Positions 8,249 to 17,526 are shown, numbered from the stretch's first letter. The stretch: DNA of 52,830 bases from an uncultured Anaerolineae bacterium (GCA_903910795.1 CAIWAX010000276.1:1-52830), one strand, 5' to 3'. Notes: generated by a model from the letters alone, not told the origin. Translations and numbers: made by a program.

Positions 8249-9784
8249 ATGTACATTGGTGACTACCTGGCAAGACGCGAACTGTACTCTCCTGACAAGC
8301 CGGCCTTCATCGATGCCGGAAAATTCCCTGAATGGCATCTGACCTTCCGCCAGGCCAACCAGCGCGCCAACAGGCTGGCTAACTGGCTTAGATCACAGGG
8401 CATCCAGAAGGGCGACCGGGTGGCGATCCTGGCGCGCGACGGCTACGAACATCTCGACCTGTTCTTCGCCTGTTCCAAACTGGGCGCGATCCACACCGCG
8501 CTGAACTGGCGGCTGAACTGGCACGAATTGCTCGAAATCTTTCAAAACACCACGCCCAAAATCCTGGTATTTTCGGATGATTTCAAGGCCAATGTCGCCG
8601 AACTGAGCGCGCATTACCCTCTGACCTGCCTGCACCTGGAGGGGGATGGCCTGCCCGGCAGCCTGCCCTTTGAAGGCACGCTCCAATCAGCGCCGGATGC
8701 GCCCGTCACCTGCGAAACGCTCACAGACGAGGATATCGCCGCGCTGATTTTCACTGGCGGCACCACCGGTCTGCCCAGGGCGGCACAGGTCTCGCACCGC
8801 ATGATCGCCTGGAACACGCTCAACACGGTCATCCATGATGTCACCCATAACGACGTTTATTTGAATGTCTTCCCAATGTTCCACACCGGCGGATTGTTTG
8901 TCTACACCCTGCCGCAGGTTATCTTTGGCGGTCTGACCATCCTGATCCGCAGTTTTGACCCGAGCCAGGTGCTGACCCTGCTGGAGCGCGAAAAGGTCAC
9001 GATTTTTGCCGCCGTACCAACCATGTACCAGATGCTGACGACAGCGCCCAACTGGGCGGAGGCCGATCTCTCGGCGCTGCGCTTCTGCACCTCGGGCGGT
9101 GCGCCGCTGCCCGTCCCGCTGGTTGAAAAATACACCCACGAGAAGGGTATCCGCTTCAAACAGGGTTTTGGCATGACCGAGTTTGGCCCCGGCATTTTTG
9201 CGCTGGCCCCCGAGGATGCCATCCGCAAGGCGGGCTCTATCGGCCGTCCCAATTTCTATGTGGAAGCCCGCATCGTGGACGATGGCGGCCAGTTCCTGGG
9301 CCCGGATCAGGAGGGCGAACTGGTCTTGAAAGGCCCATCGTCCTGCTCCGGCTACTTCAACAATCCGCAGGCCACGGCCGAGGCGGTTGACGCGCTGGGC
9401 TTTTTCCACACCGGCGATGTGGCGCACTATGACAGTCAGGGCTATTTCTTTATCGTGGACCGCAAAAAGGATATGTTCATCAGCGGCGGTGAGAATATCT
9501 ACCCGGCCGAGATTGAAAAGGCGCTCTACCAGCACCCGGCCGTGCTCATGTGCGCGGTGATCGGGCTGCCCGACCCAAAATGGGGCGAGATCGGCCAGGC
9601 CTGTGTGGTGCTCAAACCTGGCTCTACCGCCAGCGCAGCGGAACTGCTCGAATTTATGTCCGCGCGCCTGGCGAAATATAAAGTTCCAAAAACCGTTTCC
9701 TTTCTGGACGCCCTGCCCATATCCGCGGCAGGCAAAATCCTCAAGCGCGAACTGCGCGACCCATCCCAACCAATCAGCAAGTAA
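8249..9784 (+). CDS. Acyl-CoA synthetase (AMP-forming), first copy
   Basis: 511 residues, the normal length for this family. The adenylation P-loop reads FTGGTTGLPRAA, the A5 motif GFGMTEFGP, the A7-A8 region HTGDVAHYD and DRKKDMFISGGENIYP, and the C-terminal catalytic Lys lies in AAGKILKREL. It should activate a carboxylic acid to the CoA thioester through an acyl-adenylate. The substrate cannot be read from the sequence. The ATG follows AAGGAG at 8 nt and comes 27 nt after the KAS III-like gene. A close paralogue lies at 11760 in the same operon, which suggests two different acids are activated. Confidence 0.92.
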   Translation: MYIGDYLARRELYSPDKPAFIDAGKFPEWHLTFRQANQRANRLANWLRSQGIQKGDRVAILARDGYEHLDLFFACSKLGAIHTALNWRLNWHELLEIFQNTTPKILVFSDDFKANVAELSAHYPLTCLHLEGDGLPGSLPFEGTLQSAPDAPVTCETLTDEDIAALIFTGGTTGLPRAAQVSHRMIAWNTLNTVIHDVTHNDVYLNVFPMFHTGGLFVYTLPQVIFGGLTILIRSFDPSQVLTLLEREKVTIFAAVPTMYQMLTTAPNWAEADLSALRFCTSGGAPLPVPLVEKYTHEKGIRFKQGFGMTEFGPGIFALAPEDAIRKAGSIGRPNFYVEARIVDDGGQFLGPDQEGELVLKGPSSCSGYFNNPQATAEAVDALGFFHTGDVAHYDSQGYFFIVDRKKDMFISGGENIYPAEIEKALYQHPAVLMCAVIGLPDPKWGEIGQACVVLKPGSTASAAELLEFMSARLAKYKVPKTVSFLDALPISAAGKILKRELRDPSQPISK

Positions 9785-9802
9785 ATTCATAAGGAGAAAA
9801 GC

Positions 9803-10852
9803 ATGGCTACTGTTCCAACATTACCCGGTATCACCTCCAAAATGATCGATACCCCGCGCATTAAGACCCATGTACTGTTCAGCGGGCCTGAAGACGGCAT
9901 CCCGGTGCTGTTCCTGCACGGCAACGCCTCCTCCGCCAGCTACTGGGAGGAGATCATGCTGGCCCTGCCAGCCGATTACCGCGGTATCGCGCCCGACTTG
10001 CGCGGCTATGGCGATACTGAAGACAAGCTGATCGATGCCACGCGCGGCACCGCGGATTGGGTTGACGACCTGCTTGGGCTGCTGGATGCGCTCAAAATTG
10101 AAAAGGCGCATGTGGCTGGTCACTCGATGGGCGGCACCCTGGTCTTCAGCCTGGTGGCCGAAGCGCCGGCGCGCGTCTTGAGCGGCACCGTGGTTGACCC
10201 CGGCTCGCCCTACGGCTTTGGCGGCTCGAAAGATCTGGACGGCACGCCCTGTTACGATGACTGCGCCGGCTCTGGCGGCGGCGTGGTCAACCCGGACTTC
10301 CCGAAGCTGATCGCCGCTGGCGACCGCTCCAGTGACAACCCGCAGGCTTCGCCGCGTGTGGTGATGAACTCTTTCTACTGGAAACCGCCCTTCGCGCCCG
10401 CCCGCGAAGAAGATCTGCTGACCTCCCTGTTGACCGAAAAAATCGGCGGCGAGAAATACCCTGGCGACCTGCTGCCATCCGCCAACTGGCCCAACGTGGC
10501 GCCCGGCAAGTTCGGCCCGATCAACGCCATCTCACCCAAATACGTGGGCGATTCCGTCAAGAAATTCATCGCTGCCAGCCCCAAACCGCCCATGCTGTGG
10601 GTGCGCGGCGATTCGGACATGATCGTTTCGGATAATTCCTTCTTTGACCTGGGCACGCTCGGTAAGCTGGGTTACGTCCCTGGCTGGCCCGGCGAAGAGA
10701 TCTACCCGCCCCAGCCCATGGTCGGACAGACCCGCCGCATTCTGGAGCAGTACGGTCCCTTTGAAGAAGTTGTGATCGAGGGCACCGCTCACTCGCCGTT
10801 TATCGAGAAACCTGCCGAGTTCATGGCCTCCTTTACAAAAATGCTGAAATAA
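9803..10852 (+). CDS. Alpha/beta hydrolase, first copy
   Basis: 349 residues. The oxyanion motif LHGNASS is near residue 35, the nucleophile elbow is GHSMGG, the acid is probably in VRGDSDM and the His in EGTAHSPF, so the Ser-Asp-His triad is complete. The insert between the elbow and the acid is long and Gly/Asp-rich, which makes the protein larger than usual. The nucleophile is Ser and not the Asp of haloalkane dehalogenases or OleB. It may cleave a thioester, an ester or a C-C bond in the pathway of this operon. The start has AAGGAG 7 nt upstream, 18 nt after the synthetase stop. Confidence 0.88.
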   Translation: MATVPTLPGITSKMIDTPRIKTHVLFSGPEDGIPVLFLHGNASSASYWEEIMLALPADYRGIAPDLRGYGDTEDKLIDATRGTADWVDDLLGLLDALKIEKAHVAGHSMGGTLVFSLVAEAPARVLSGTVVDPGSPYGFGGSKDLDGTPCYDDCAGSGGGVVNPDFPKLIAAGDRSSDNPQASPRVVMNSFYWKPPFAPAREEDLLTSLLTEKIGGEKYPGDLLPSANWPNVAPGKFGPINAISPKYVGDSVKKFIAASPKPPMLWVRGDSDMIVSDNSFFDLGTLGKLGYVPGWPGEEIYPPQPMVGQTRRILEQYGPFEEVVIEGTAHSPFIEKPAEFMASFTKMLK

Positions 10853-10863
10853 CCGCAACAATT

Positions 10864-10895
10864 GGGCGCGGCGGGTCGTTTTGCCCGCCGCGCCC
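10864..10895. repeat. Intra-operon GC-rich hairpin
   Basis: GGGCGCGGCGGG and its exact complement separated by 8 nt, a 12-bp stem just after the hydrolase stop codon. Only a short T4 follows, so it is more likely an mRNA-processing or stability element or a partial terminator than an operon end, since the SDR gene starts 20 nt later. Confidence 0.6.
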
Positions 10896-10915
10896 AGATT
10901 TTCAGGAGAATTTTC

Positions 10916-11680
10916 ATGCGCATGCAAGATAGAGTTGTACTCGTGACCGGGGGCGCGGCGGGCATCGGCCGGGCCACTGCGCTGCGTTTCGCCGAGGAAG
11001 GCGCCAAAGTTGTGATTTGTGATGTTAACGAGGCGCTCGGGCAGGAAACGGTCAAACTGCTCGGCCCGCAGGCCGCTTTTTACAAAATCAATGTCACCAA
11101 CCGCGCCGAGGTTCAGACCTGGATCGAGGCCGTGATTGAGAAGTACGGCCGGATCGATGTGATGATCAACAACGCCGGCATCCTGCGCGATGGGCAGCTT
11201 ATCAAATTCAAAGAGGGTCAGCTTCTCGGTCAGATGGCCGAAGCCGATTTTGACCAGGTCATTTCAGTCAACCTGAAGGGCGTCTTCAACTGCACCCAGG
11301 CCGTCGCCCCGGTCATGGCTCGCCAGCACGGCGGTGTGATTTTGAACGCCAGCTCGATTGTCGGCCTGGACGGCAACTTTGGGCAGACCAACTACGTTGC
11401 CACCAAGGCCGGTGTGATCGGCATGACCAAGGTCTGGTCGCGCGAGCTCGGCAAGTTCGGTATTCGCGTCAACGCCATCGCGCCCGGCTTCATTTCGACC
11501 GAGATGATCGCCAGTATGCCTGAAAAGGTGATTGAGGGCATGAAGGCCCGCACTCCGCTGGGGCGCATGGGTGAGCCGCGCGATATCGCCAATGCCTACC
11601 TGTTCCTGGCTTCCGATGAAGCCTCCTTCATCACCGGCGAGACCCTGCGCGTGGATGGCGGGATTGTGGTCGGGACTTAA
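10916..11680 (+). CDS. Short-chain dehydrogenase/reductase (FabG-like)
   Basis: 254 residues from the ATG at 10916, which has AGGAG 7 nt upstream. The Rossmann motif TGGAAGIG is near residue 12, then NNAG, the catalytic Ser in NASSIVG and the YxxxK pair in NYVATKAG. The C-terminal PGFISTEM and DGGI are also conserved. This is a classical SDR that most likely reduces a 3-oxoacyl or oxidises a 3-hydroxyacyl thioester. It is the fourth gene of the operon. It is not the extended SDR type of OleD. Confidence 0.9.
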   Translation: MRMQDRVVLVTGGAAGIGRATALRFAEEGAKVVICDVNEALGQETVKLLGPQAAFYKINVTNRAEVQTWIEAVIEKYGRIDVMINNAGILRDGQLIKFKEGQLLGQMAEADFDQVISVNLKGVFNCTQAVAPVMARQHGGVILNASSIVGLDGNFGQTNYVATKAGVIGMTKVWSRELGKFGIRVNAIAPGFISTEMIASMPEKVIEGMKARTPLGRMGEPRDIANAYLFLASDEASFITGETLRVDGGIVVGT

Positions 11681-11699
11681 CGCGGATGCGAGGTGCGTA

Positions 11700-11722
11700 G
11701 GGACGCAGCGTTGCTGCGTCCC
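11700..11722. repeat. GGGACGCAGC palindrome
   Basis: GGGACGCAGC-GTT-GCTGCGTCCC, a perfect 10-bp stem with 3-nt loop in the 79-bp gap between the SDR and the second synthetase. It resembles the short dispersed palindromes of REP type. A related fragment CGTCCCTAC occurs near 17558. Confidence 0.6.
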
Positions 11723-11759
11723 TGCTGCTGGTTGGTTGAGGTAGGGTGAGGAGTTTTTG

Positions 11760-13295
11760 ATGACGCTTGCTTCTGAATTGCTCTCCAATCGCGCGCGCTT
11801 GACGCCAGGGCGCGAGGCGCTGCTGGATTGGCAGACCGGCCGTCGCCACACTTACGCGGAACTCAACACACGCGCCAACCAGGCAGCCAACTTTCTACGT
11901 GAACAGTTTGGCGTGCAGAAAGGCGAGCGGGTCGCCATTCTGGCGCATAATTCCATCGCTTATGTAGACCTGTTGTTCGGCCTGGGCAAACTGGGCGCAA
12001 TCTTTGCGCCGCTCAACTGGCGGCTAACAGGCCGTGAGTTGGCGTTCATCCTCAACGACTCTCAGCCCAGGGTGCTGCTGGTTGGCCCCGAGTTCGTGGA
12101 AGTGCTGGCCGAACTGCGCGGCCAGACCAGCGTGGAGCATATTATTGCCCTCGAAGGGGCCCACATTCCGGGCGCCGGGCAGTATGAACAGTTCATGGAG
12201 GGGGCAGCCGGGCGCGAACCGGTTCAACCAGACATGGATGAAGATGACCCATATTGCATCCTGTACACCTCCGGCACCACCGGCCAGCCCAAAGGCGCTG
12301 TCCTGCCGCACCGTCAGGTGTTTTGGAACGCTGTCAACACGGTTATTTCGTGGGGACTGAGCGAAAAGGATGTTTCACCCATCCTGACGCCCATGTTCCA
12401 TTCGGGCGGGCTGTTTGTCTTTCTCGTACCCCTGTTTTACGCCGCTGGAAGAATTGTGCTGGCACGGGCTTTTGATCCAGAAGCCTCCCTGTCGCTGATC
12501 GTCAGCGAGCGCTGCACCGTCATCCTGGGCGTGCCAACCCTCTTCCAGGTCTGGATGAATTCGGCATCTTTTACCAACGCGGATTTCAGCCAGGTGCATT
12601 TCTTTATCAGCGGCGGCGCGCCCTGCCCGCCTGCGCTGATAAAAGCCTGGCAGCAGGCCACGGGACTGGCCTTGCGCCAGGGCTATGGGTTAACCGAAGT
12701 CGGGGTCAATTGTTTCTCGATGACCGCCGGTGAGGCGCTGGCCAAAGCCGGATCGGTTGGCAAACCAATCTTTCACAGCCGCATGCGCCTGGTGGATGCA
12801 CAGGGAGTCGATGTTCCGTCTGGCGATACGGGCGAACTGCTGATCGCGGGCGAGCACGTTTGTAGCGGGTACTGGAACCGGCCTGAAGACACCGCCGCCG
12901 CCCTGCAGGATGGCTGGTTCCACACCGGCGACATGGCACGCCAGGATGAAGACGGTTATTTTTATATCGCCGGGCGCTTCAAGGATATGATCATCAGCGG
13001 CGGTGAAAATGTGTACGCGGCCGAGGTGGAAACCGTCTTCCGCGAGCACCCGGCCGTGGCGGACGCGGCCCTGATCGGTCAGCCGGATGCTCAGTGGGGC
13101 GAAGTTGGCATGATGATCGTGGCCCTCAAACCCGGTGAACAGGCCACAGACCGGCAACTGCTGGGTTTCTGTCGCGAACGTCTGGCCAGGTACAAAATCC
13201 CGAAGCGCATCGAATTCGTTTCAAGCCTGCCTTATTCGCCCTACGGCAAGGTTATCAAAGCCGAACTACGCGCACTCTTTTTACCGCCAGGGTAA
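11760..13295 (+). CDS. Acyl-CoA synthetase (AMP-forming), second copy
   Basis: 511 residues from the ATG at 11760 (AGGAG 6 nt upstream). It has the same motif series as the first copy: YTSGTTGQPKGA, GYGLTEVG, HTGDMARQD, GRFKDMIISGGENVY and the Lys in YGKVIKAEL. It is clearly a paralogue of the gene at 8249 but well diverged, which fits activation of a different acid in the same pathway. Two nucleotides separate it from the next gene, so the pair is tightly coupled. Confidence 0.92.
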   Translation: MTLASELLSNRARLTPGREALLDWQTGRRHTYAELNTRANQAANFLREQFGVQKGERVAILAHNSIAYVDLLFGLGKLGAIFAPLNWRLTGRELAFILNDSQPRVLLVGPEFVEVLAELRGQTSVEHIIALEGAHIPGAGQYEQFMEGAAGREPVQPDMDEDDPYCILYTSGTTGQPKGAVLPHRQVFWNAVNTVISWGLSEKDVSPILTPMFHSGGLFVFLVPLFYAAGRIVLARAFDPEASLSLIVSERCTVILGVPTLFQVWMNSASFTNADFSQVHFFISGGAPCPPALIKAWQQATGLALRQGYGLTEVGVNCFSMTAGEALAKAGSVGKPIFHSRMRLVDAQGVDVPSGDTGELLIAGEHVCSGYWNRPEDTAAALQDGWFHTGDMARQDEDGYFYIAGRFKDMIISGGENVYAAEVETVFREHPAVADAALIGQPDAQWGEVGMMIVALKPGEQATDRQLLGFCRERLARYKIPKRIEFVSSLPYSPYGKVIKAELRALFLPPG

Positions 13296-13297
13296 TT

Positions 13298-14101
13298 ATG
13301 CCAAAAATTGAAGCCAATGGAATCGAAATGTACTATGAAATCCGGGGCAGCGGAACGCCGCTGGTTTTGATCTCCGGGCTGGGCTACCCGGCCTGGCAGT
13401 GGCACCGGCTGGCCCCCCTGCTGGCGGAGCGTTTCCAGGTCATTACCTACGATAATCGCGGCGTGGGTCAAACCGAGAAACCCGCCGGGCCATACACAGC
13501 CTCCCTACTGGCCGCGGATCTGGCGGGCCTGCTGACGGCACTCAGGAGCGGGCCAGCTATCGTGCTGGGTCACTCGATGGGCGGTTTTATTGCCCAGGCC
13601 TTTGCGCTCGAACATCCGGCCCTGCTTGGCAAACTGATCCTGGCATCCACCAATTTTGGTGGGCCACGGCATGTGCCTGTCACACTTGAAGCGCTAAAAG
13701 TACTCTCAGATGTTTCCAGCGACCCGCTGACGCGTTTCAAAAACGGACTGGTGGTCAGCACCGCTCCCGGCTTCGTTGAAAAACATCCCGAGATCATCCA
13801 GGCCTGGCTGGAGTGGCGGCTCGCCAACCCCGTGGATGTGCCGGGCTACCAGTCTCAACTGGCGATCGGGTTGGGACTGCTATCAGAAGAAACCAGCTTT
13901 GAAAGCCTGTTGAAACACATCAGCGCGCCCACCATGATCCTGTTTGGCGCGCATGATCTGGTTGTGCCGCCTGCCAACGCCGGTTTGCTGGCCCAGCAAA
14001 TCCCTGATTGCGAGGTGGTTATTTTGCGGAACGCCGGTCATTTCTTTCCAATCGAAGCCCCCGAATCTGCCGCCAAAGCCATCATCCAATTTGCGAGTTG
14101 A
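13298..14101 (+). CDS. Alpha/beta hydrolase, second copy
   Basis: 267 residues, the compact form of the family. The nucleophile elbow is GHSMGG near residue 90, the acid lies in FGAHDLVVP and the His in RNAGHFFPIE. It resembles 3-oxoadipate enol-lactonase and related small hydrolases, but no substrate can be assigned. It is the last gene of the six-gene operon and is followed by a strong hairpin. The start is only 2 nt after the preceding stop, so it is translated by coupling. Confidence 0.9.
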   Translation: MPKIEANGIEMYYEIRGSGTPLVLISGLGYPAWQWHRLAPLLAERFQVITYDNRGVGQTEKPAGPYTASLLAADLAGLLTALRSGPAIVLGHSMGGFIAQAFALEHPALLGKLILASTNFGGPRHVPVTLEALKVLSDVSSDPLTRFKNGLVVSTAPGFVEKHPEIIQAWLEWRLANPVDVPGYQSQLAIGLGLLSEETSFESLLKHISAPTMILFGAHDLVVPPANAGLLAQQIPDCEVVILRNAGHFFPIEAPESAAKAIIQFAS

Positions 14102-14113
14102 ATTTAATAGAGA

Positions 14114-14146
14114 AGAGTGCCCGGGGGTTTTCTTCCCGGGCACTCT
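14114..14146. terminator. Terminator between convergent genes
   Basis: AGAGTGCCCGGG (14114-14125) pairs with CCCGGGCACTCT (14135-14146) across a 9-nt loop, then TTGATTT. It closes the plus-strand acyl-CoA operon and can also serve the minus-strand gene that ends at 14167. Confidence 0.75.
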
Positions 14147-14166
14147 TTGATTTACCAGCTTTTTCG

Positions 14167-15033
14167 TTAATTGCCGCTGGGCGCTGTGGGGGTGTTTTGC
14201 TGATTCTGGTTTCCGTTACCGGATTTCCCATTCGGCCCACCCTGGCCGCCTGGGCCGCCACGACCACCACCCTGGCCGCCTGGGCCGCCGCGACCACCAC
14301 CTGGGCCACCCATCCCGCCAGGCCCAAAGCCATTCGGGTTATCTTTCAATATCTGGTCAGCCTGGGCCTGGGTAATGACGCCATCAGTGACTGCCTGCTG
14401 GATGGCGGCTTGATAAGCCGACTTCATGCTGGTCTGGAACTTGCTGTTCGCCATGAGCGCATCGCGCGCCTTCATTTCATCAGCCTGGGCCTGGGTAAGC
14501 TGGCCGCTCTGCACGTCGGCATCCAACTGGGCATCCCGTACCTTCACCTGGGCAGCCTGAAGCGCATCCTTGCTAATTCCGAGTGCATTGGCCAGCAGCG
14601 TATCATAATCGATGCCGCTGGTTGAACCGGGTTTGCCAAATTCACGCATGGCATGGTTGGGCACGCCGTTGGTCGTGATCTGATCAGCCTGCGACTGGGT
14701 CATCAACCCCTGGCTGACAGCTTCCTTGAGCGCTTCGGTATTCGCGGCCTGGAAAGCGGCCTGCAGTTTCTCCACCGTGATACCCAGGGCCGTTGCGAGA
14801 GCCGTATCATGAGCAGCGCCCTGTTTTCCATCGCCGGGCTGGCCCTTTTGACCGCCTTGCTGTGGGTTGGTTTGCTGTTGGTTATCGGGAGGGGTCTGGG
14901 TGCCCGATGCAATCGAGGGCACGCCTGGGGTTGCCGCCTGGGCAGACGCATTGTTGTACATTACCACGCCGCCAACAGCCACCAGGATCAGGGCGACTGC
15001 TACAATCAGGGAAGTAAGTTTTGTTTTTGACAT
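14167..15033 (-). CDS. Secreted or membrane-anchored protein with helical repeats and Gly-rich tail
   Basis: 288 residues from the ATG at 15033 (AGGAG 8 nt upstream). Residues 1-30 are a signal peptide or membrane anchor. The middle holds two or three copies of a helical unit of the pattern LGI...L..A....A...AV..G..TQ.QADQI. The tail is Gly/Gln/Asn-rich, with the unit GGRGGPGGQG encoded by a 30-bp tandem repeat (14239-14298, two copies, one mismatch). Function unknown. It is monocistronic and lies between two hairpins. The helical unit recurs in extracytoplasmic proteins of Gram-positive and Chloroflexota genomes. Confidence 0.75.
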   Translation of the reverse strand: MSKTKLTSLIVAVALILVAVGGVVMYNNASAQAATPGVPSIASGTQTPPDNQQQTNPQQGGQKGQPGDGKQGAAHDTALATALGITVEKLQAAFQAANTEALKEAVSQGLMTQSQADQITTNGVPNHAMREFGKPGSTSGIDYDTLLANALGISKDALQAAQVKVRDAQLDADVQSGQLTQAQADEMKARDALMANSKFQTSMKSAYQAAIQQAVTDGVITQAQADQILKDNPNGFGPGGMGGPGGGRGGPGGQGGGRGGPGGQGGPNGKSGNGNQNQQNTPTAPSGN

Positions 15034-15201
15034 TTTTAATGCTCCTTTAGTGATTGGATCCAGGGATCGGATAAATAGTTTGTCTGGATCTATATTCGCA
15101 ATCATACAGGTCTCTTGTTAATTTTCTGCATAGATTTCGTGTGGAGATTATGTAATTTCGGTCAACGTTTGATGAAGAAGGCTCTCCTGTTGTGCGAACC
15201 A

Positions 15202-15251
15202 TTTTCAACACACAACCCCACACCATTCGGTGTGGGGTTGTGTGTTGAAAA
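15202..15251. repeat. Perfect 23-bp stem hairpin
   Basis: Arms 15202-15224 and 15229-15251 are exact complements around an ATTC loop, beginning TTTTCAACACACAACCCC. It lies 26 nt past the stop codon of the debranching enzyme gene. It probably stops that transcript, although no U run follows on the minus strand. Its length is more typical of a mobile palindrome that has been co-opted. Confidence 0.65.
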
Positions 15252-15277
15252 CTAAAAATACAGAACGGATGGCAAGT

Positions 15278-17254
15278 TCAACTATTGGCCACATCCGAAT
15301 TGAAAGCATAAATTTCGCGCCAGGCACGCAGCACTTCGGCGACACTCCAGGCCTGGGCAATACAGCCATGCGGTGTAAACGGCGCATCACCATCGAAAAT
15401 CTCGCTCACACTGCCGATACCCACTTCTGAAAGGTGATCGAAAAAAGGTTCCAGGAAAGATTTTGCCGCCTGCGCATCCTTGTAAACTCGCAGATGTGCG
15501 CTGACAAAGGGCCCGATCAGCCAGCTCCATACACTGCCCTGATGATAGGCATGATCCCTTTGATAAGCATCCCCGCCGTAATGACCAACATAACCTGGCT
15601 CATCGGGTGAAAGGCTGCGCAGCCCAAGAGGCGTCAGCAGCCGGCGGATGCAGATATCGACAACCGCTCTCTGCTGTTTTGGATCGAGGGGGCTGTGATA
15701 CAACGAAACTGCCAGAAGCTGGTTAGGACGCAGTGTAGGGTCATTCCCGCCCGGGCTATCCAGCACGTCAAAGAGATACCCGCGTTCATTGTTCCAAAAA
15801 CGCGTAAAACCGGTCTTTGTTTTTTCCGCCAATGCTTCAAAATGATCATAGGGCTGGTTTAGTGCGCGCGCAAACTCTACCATGCTGAGCAAGGCGTTAT
15901 ACCACAGCGCGTTGATTTCGACAGCTTTGCCGGTACGCGGTGTGATGGCCCAATCATTGAATTTGGCATCCATCCAGGTTAACGGCAGCCCTGGCTTGCC
16001 AGCGTACAGCAAACCATCCACCTGATCCACCGCAATATGATAGCGAGTGCCACATTCGTGCCAATCAATGATTTCCTTTAAGATCGGGAAGAGCTCGCCC
16101 AGCAGTTCAATATCGTTCGTTTCCTTGATATAGGCCCGGATAGCCTCCAGGTACCACAGAGACACATCCGCGGCCTTATAAATCAGGTTTTCGTTGTCGT
16201 CTGGCAGATGTGAAGGCAGCATACCCTGGCTGACGTGCTTTGAATATGCTTTTAGGATGTTGCGCGCCTCCTCAAACTTGCCTGTTGCCAGCAGCATCCC
16301 CGGCAGGCTGATCATGGTGTCGCGACCATAATCACGTAGCCAGTGATACCCTGCGATAATCGACCAGCCTTCTTGATCGGCAGCAATCGGCCGTTTGACA
16401 ACAAACTGGTCAGCCGCCAGCAGCAGCCGGACCGGCATGTGCGGCGCCAGCGCGATCAGGCTTTCTTCATAAGAATGCCGTTCAGCCATGGCTGCCTCGC
16501 CATCCAGGCTGGGGGCGGGTTCGGTGCTGATCACAATGGTGACGGTTTCATCTGGCTCCAGCGTGATACGGAATTCGCCAATGTTCAAATGATCTTCCAT
16601 CACAGCCGGGCCGCGATAAGGTTCTTTTTTTAGCGAAAAATTTCGATGCCAGTGATGTTCCTGGTTGATAGCCGCCCGGTCACTCAGAATAAAAAACGGT
16701 GCAGCGTCTTCAAAGGCCCCCACCCGCAAGCCCTGCTGGATGCGTTTGGCATGCATCACCCAATCACCCGCGTGCGTTTCGCCGTGGAAATCCCGATAAT
16801 TGACCATGGCCCGGGCAACCAGGGTTAGAGGGCGTGTGGCCCGGCGCAACCGATAGAACACATAGGTTGTATTCTCGCCGTACCGCATAAAAATCCTTTT
16901 TTCAAGCTGTGCATCCCCGAATGAATACGTCCAGACCGGGGTCATACCCTCCAGGTGGAAACGTTCAATATAGCGGTAGCCATGCGGCTCCACCAGGACA
17001 TCTGCCCACCGGTTGGAAAAGATGGGGTAAGTGCGACCGTCATAGTCAACGGTCTCATCCAATTTGCTTACCAGCAACGTGCGGCCGAGCGGTGGCTTGA
17101 GAGCCGCCACCAGCAAGCCATGATACCGGCGCGTTAAAAGGTTTGCGATTGTTCCCGAGGCATACCCGCCTATCCCATTTGTAACAAGCCATTCCATTGA
17201 CTCAGCGGTAGCCAGTTCACCGCAAATACCCCTGCCAAAATAAATCGATTTCAT
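15278..17254 (-). CDS. Glycogen debranching enzyme (amylo-alpha-1,6-glucosidase type)
   Basis: 658 residues, the usual size of the archaeal/bacterial-type enzyme (GH133-like). The N-terminal domain carries EWLVTNGIGGYASGT near residue 21, a hallmark of the family, and RRYHGLLVAA. The C-terminal (alpha/alpha)6 domain, from about residue 290, has YHWLRDYGRDTMISLPG and later HQGSVWSWLIGPF. It removes alpha-1,6 branches during glycogen breakdown in the cytosol. The gene stands alone. The ATG at 17254 has only a weak AGG upstream. Confidence 0.92.
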   Translation of the reverse strand: MKSIYFGRGICGELATAESMEWLVTNGIGGYASGTIANLLTRRYHGLLVAALKPPLGRTLLVSKLDETVDYDGRTYPIFSNRWADVLVEPHGYRYIERFHLEGMTPVWTYSFGDAQLEKRIFMRYGENTTYVFYRLRRATRPLTLVARAMVNYRDFHGETHAGDWVMHAKRIQQGLRVGAFEDAAPFFILSDRAAINQEHHWHRNFSLKKEPYRGPAVMEDHLNIGEFRITLEPDETVTIVISTEPAPSLDGEAAMAERHSYEESLIALAPHMPVRLLLAADQFVVKRPIAADQEGWSIIAGYHWLRDYGRDTMISLPGMLLATGKFEEARNILKAYSKHVSQGMLPSHLPDDNENLIYKAADVSLWYLEAIRAYIKETNDIELLGELFPILKEIIDWHECGTRYHIAVDQVDGLLYAGKPGLPLTWMDAKFNDWAITPRTGKAVEINALWYNALLSMVEFARALNQPYDHFEALAEKTKTGFTRFWNNERGYLFDVLDSPGGNDPTLRPNQLLAVSLYHSPLDPKQQRAVVDICIRRLLTPLGLRSLSPDEPGYVGHYGGDAYQRDHAYHQGSVWSWLIGPFVSAHLRVYKDAQAAKSFLEPFFDHLSEVGIGSVSEIFDGDAPFTPHGCIAQAWSVAEVLRAWREIYAFNSDVANS

Positions 17255-17409
17255 GTCAGTACCTGCCTAAGTCAGAAATTGCTCGAGATGATGATAGATC
17301 ATCGGAAGCCTGCATCCATTGCGAATACAGACATTTTACGAACATACCCTTATATTTTACACCAACACAAAACAAACAGAACAGGCTTGGGAATGATGTG
17401 TTGGGAGTG

Positions 17410-17526
17410 ATGGATAACCAATTGCTGCAGTTCCGTTCTGAAGTTTACCAGAACTTTAACAACGATAAACGAACCGGCACGTTATGGATTTGGTGGATGC
17501 GCGGTGAAAGAGTACGTTGCATTACG
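17410..17526 (+). pseudogene. Probable decayed transposase N-terminus
   Basis: A short frame reads MDNQLLQFRSEVYQNFN. The neighbouring frame, from 17485, reads MDLVDA. Several transposase families in these genomes begin with a segment of this kind (LxxFRxExY, then MDLxDAL), so this looks like the first part of such a gene broken by a frameshift. Nothing downstream continues it. The match is from memory of the family pattern. Confidence 0.35.

Noticed and set aside
8687-9790. A long minus-strand open frame opposite the first acyl-CoA synthetase.
   Set aside because: Same reason: the plus strand carries a complete adenylation-domain motif series.
9803-10852. Calling the hydrolase OleB of an olefin pathway.
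   Set aside because: OleB has an Asp nucleophile; this protein has Ser in GHSMGG.
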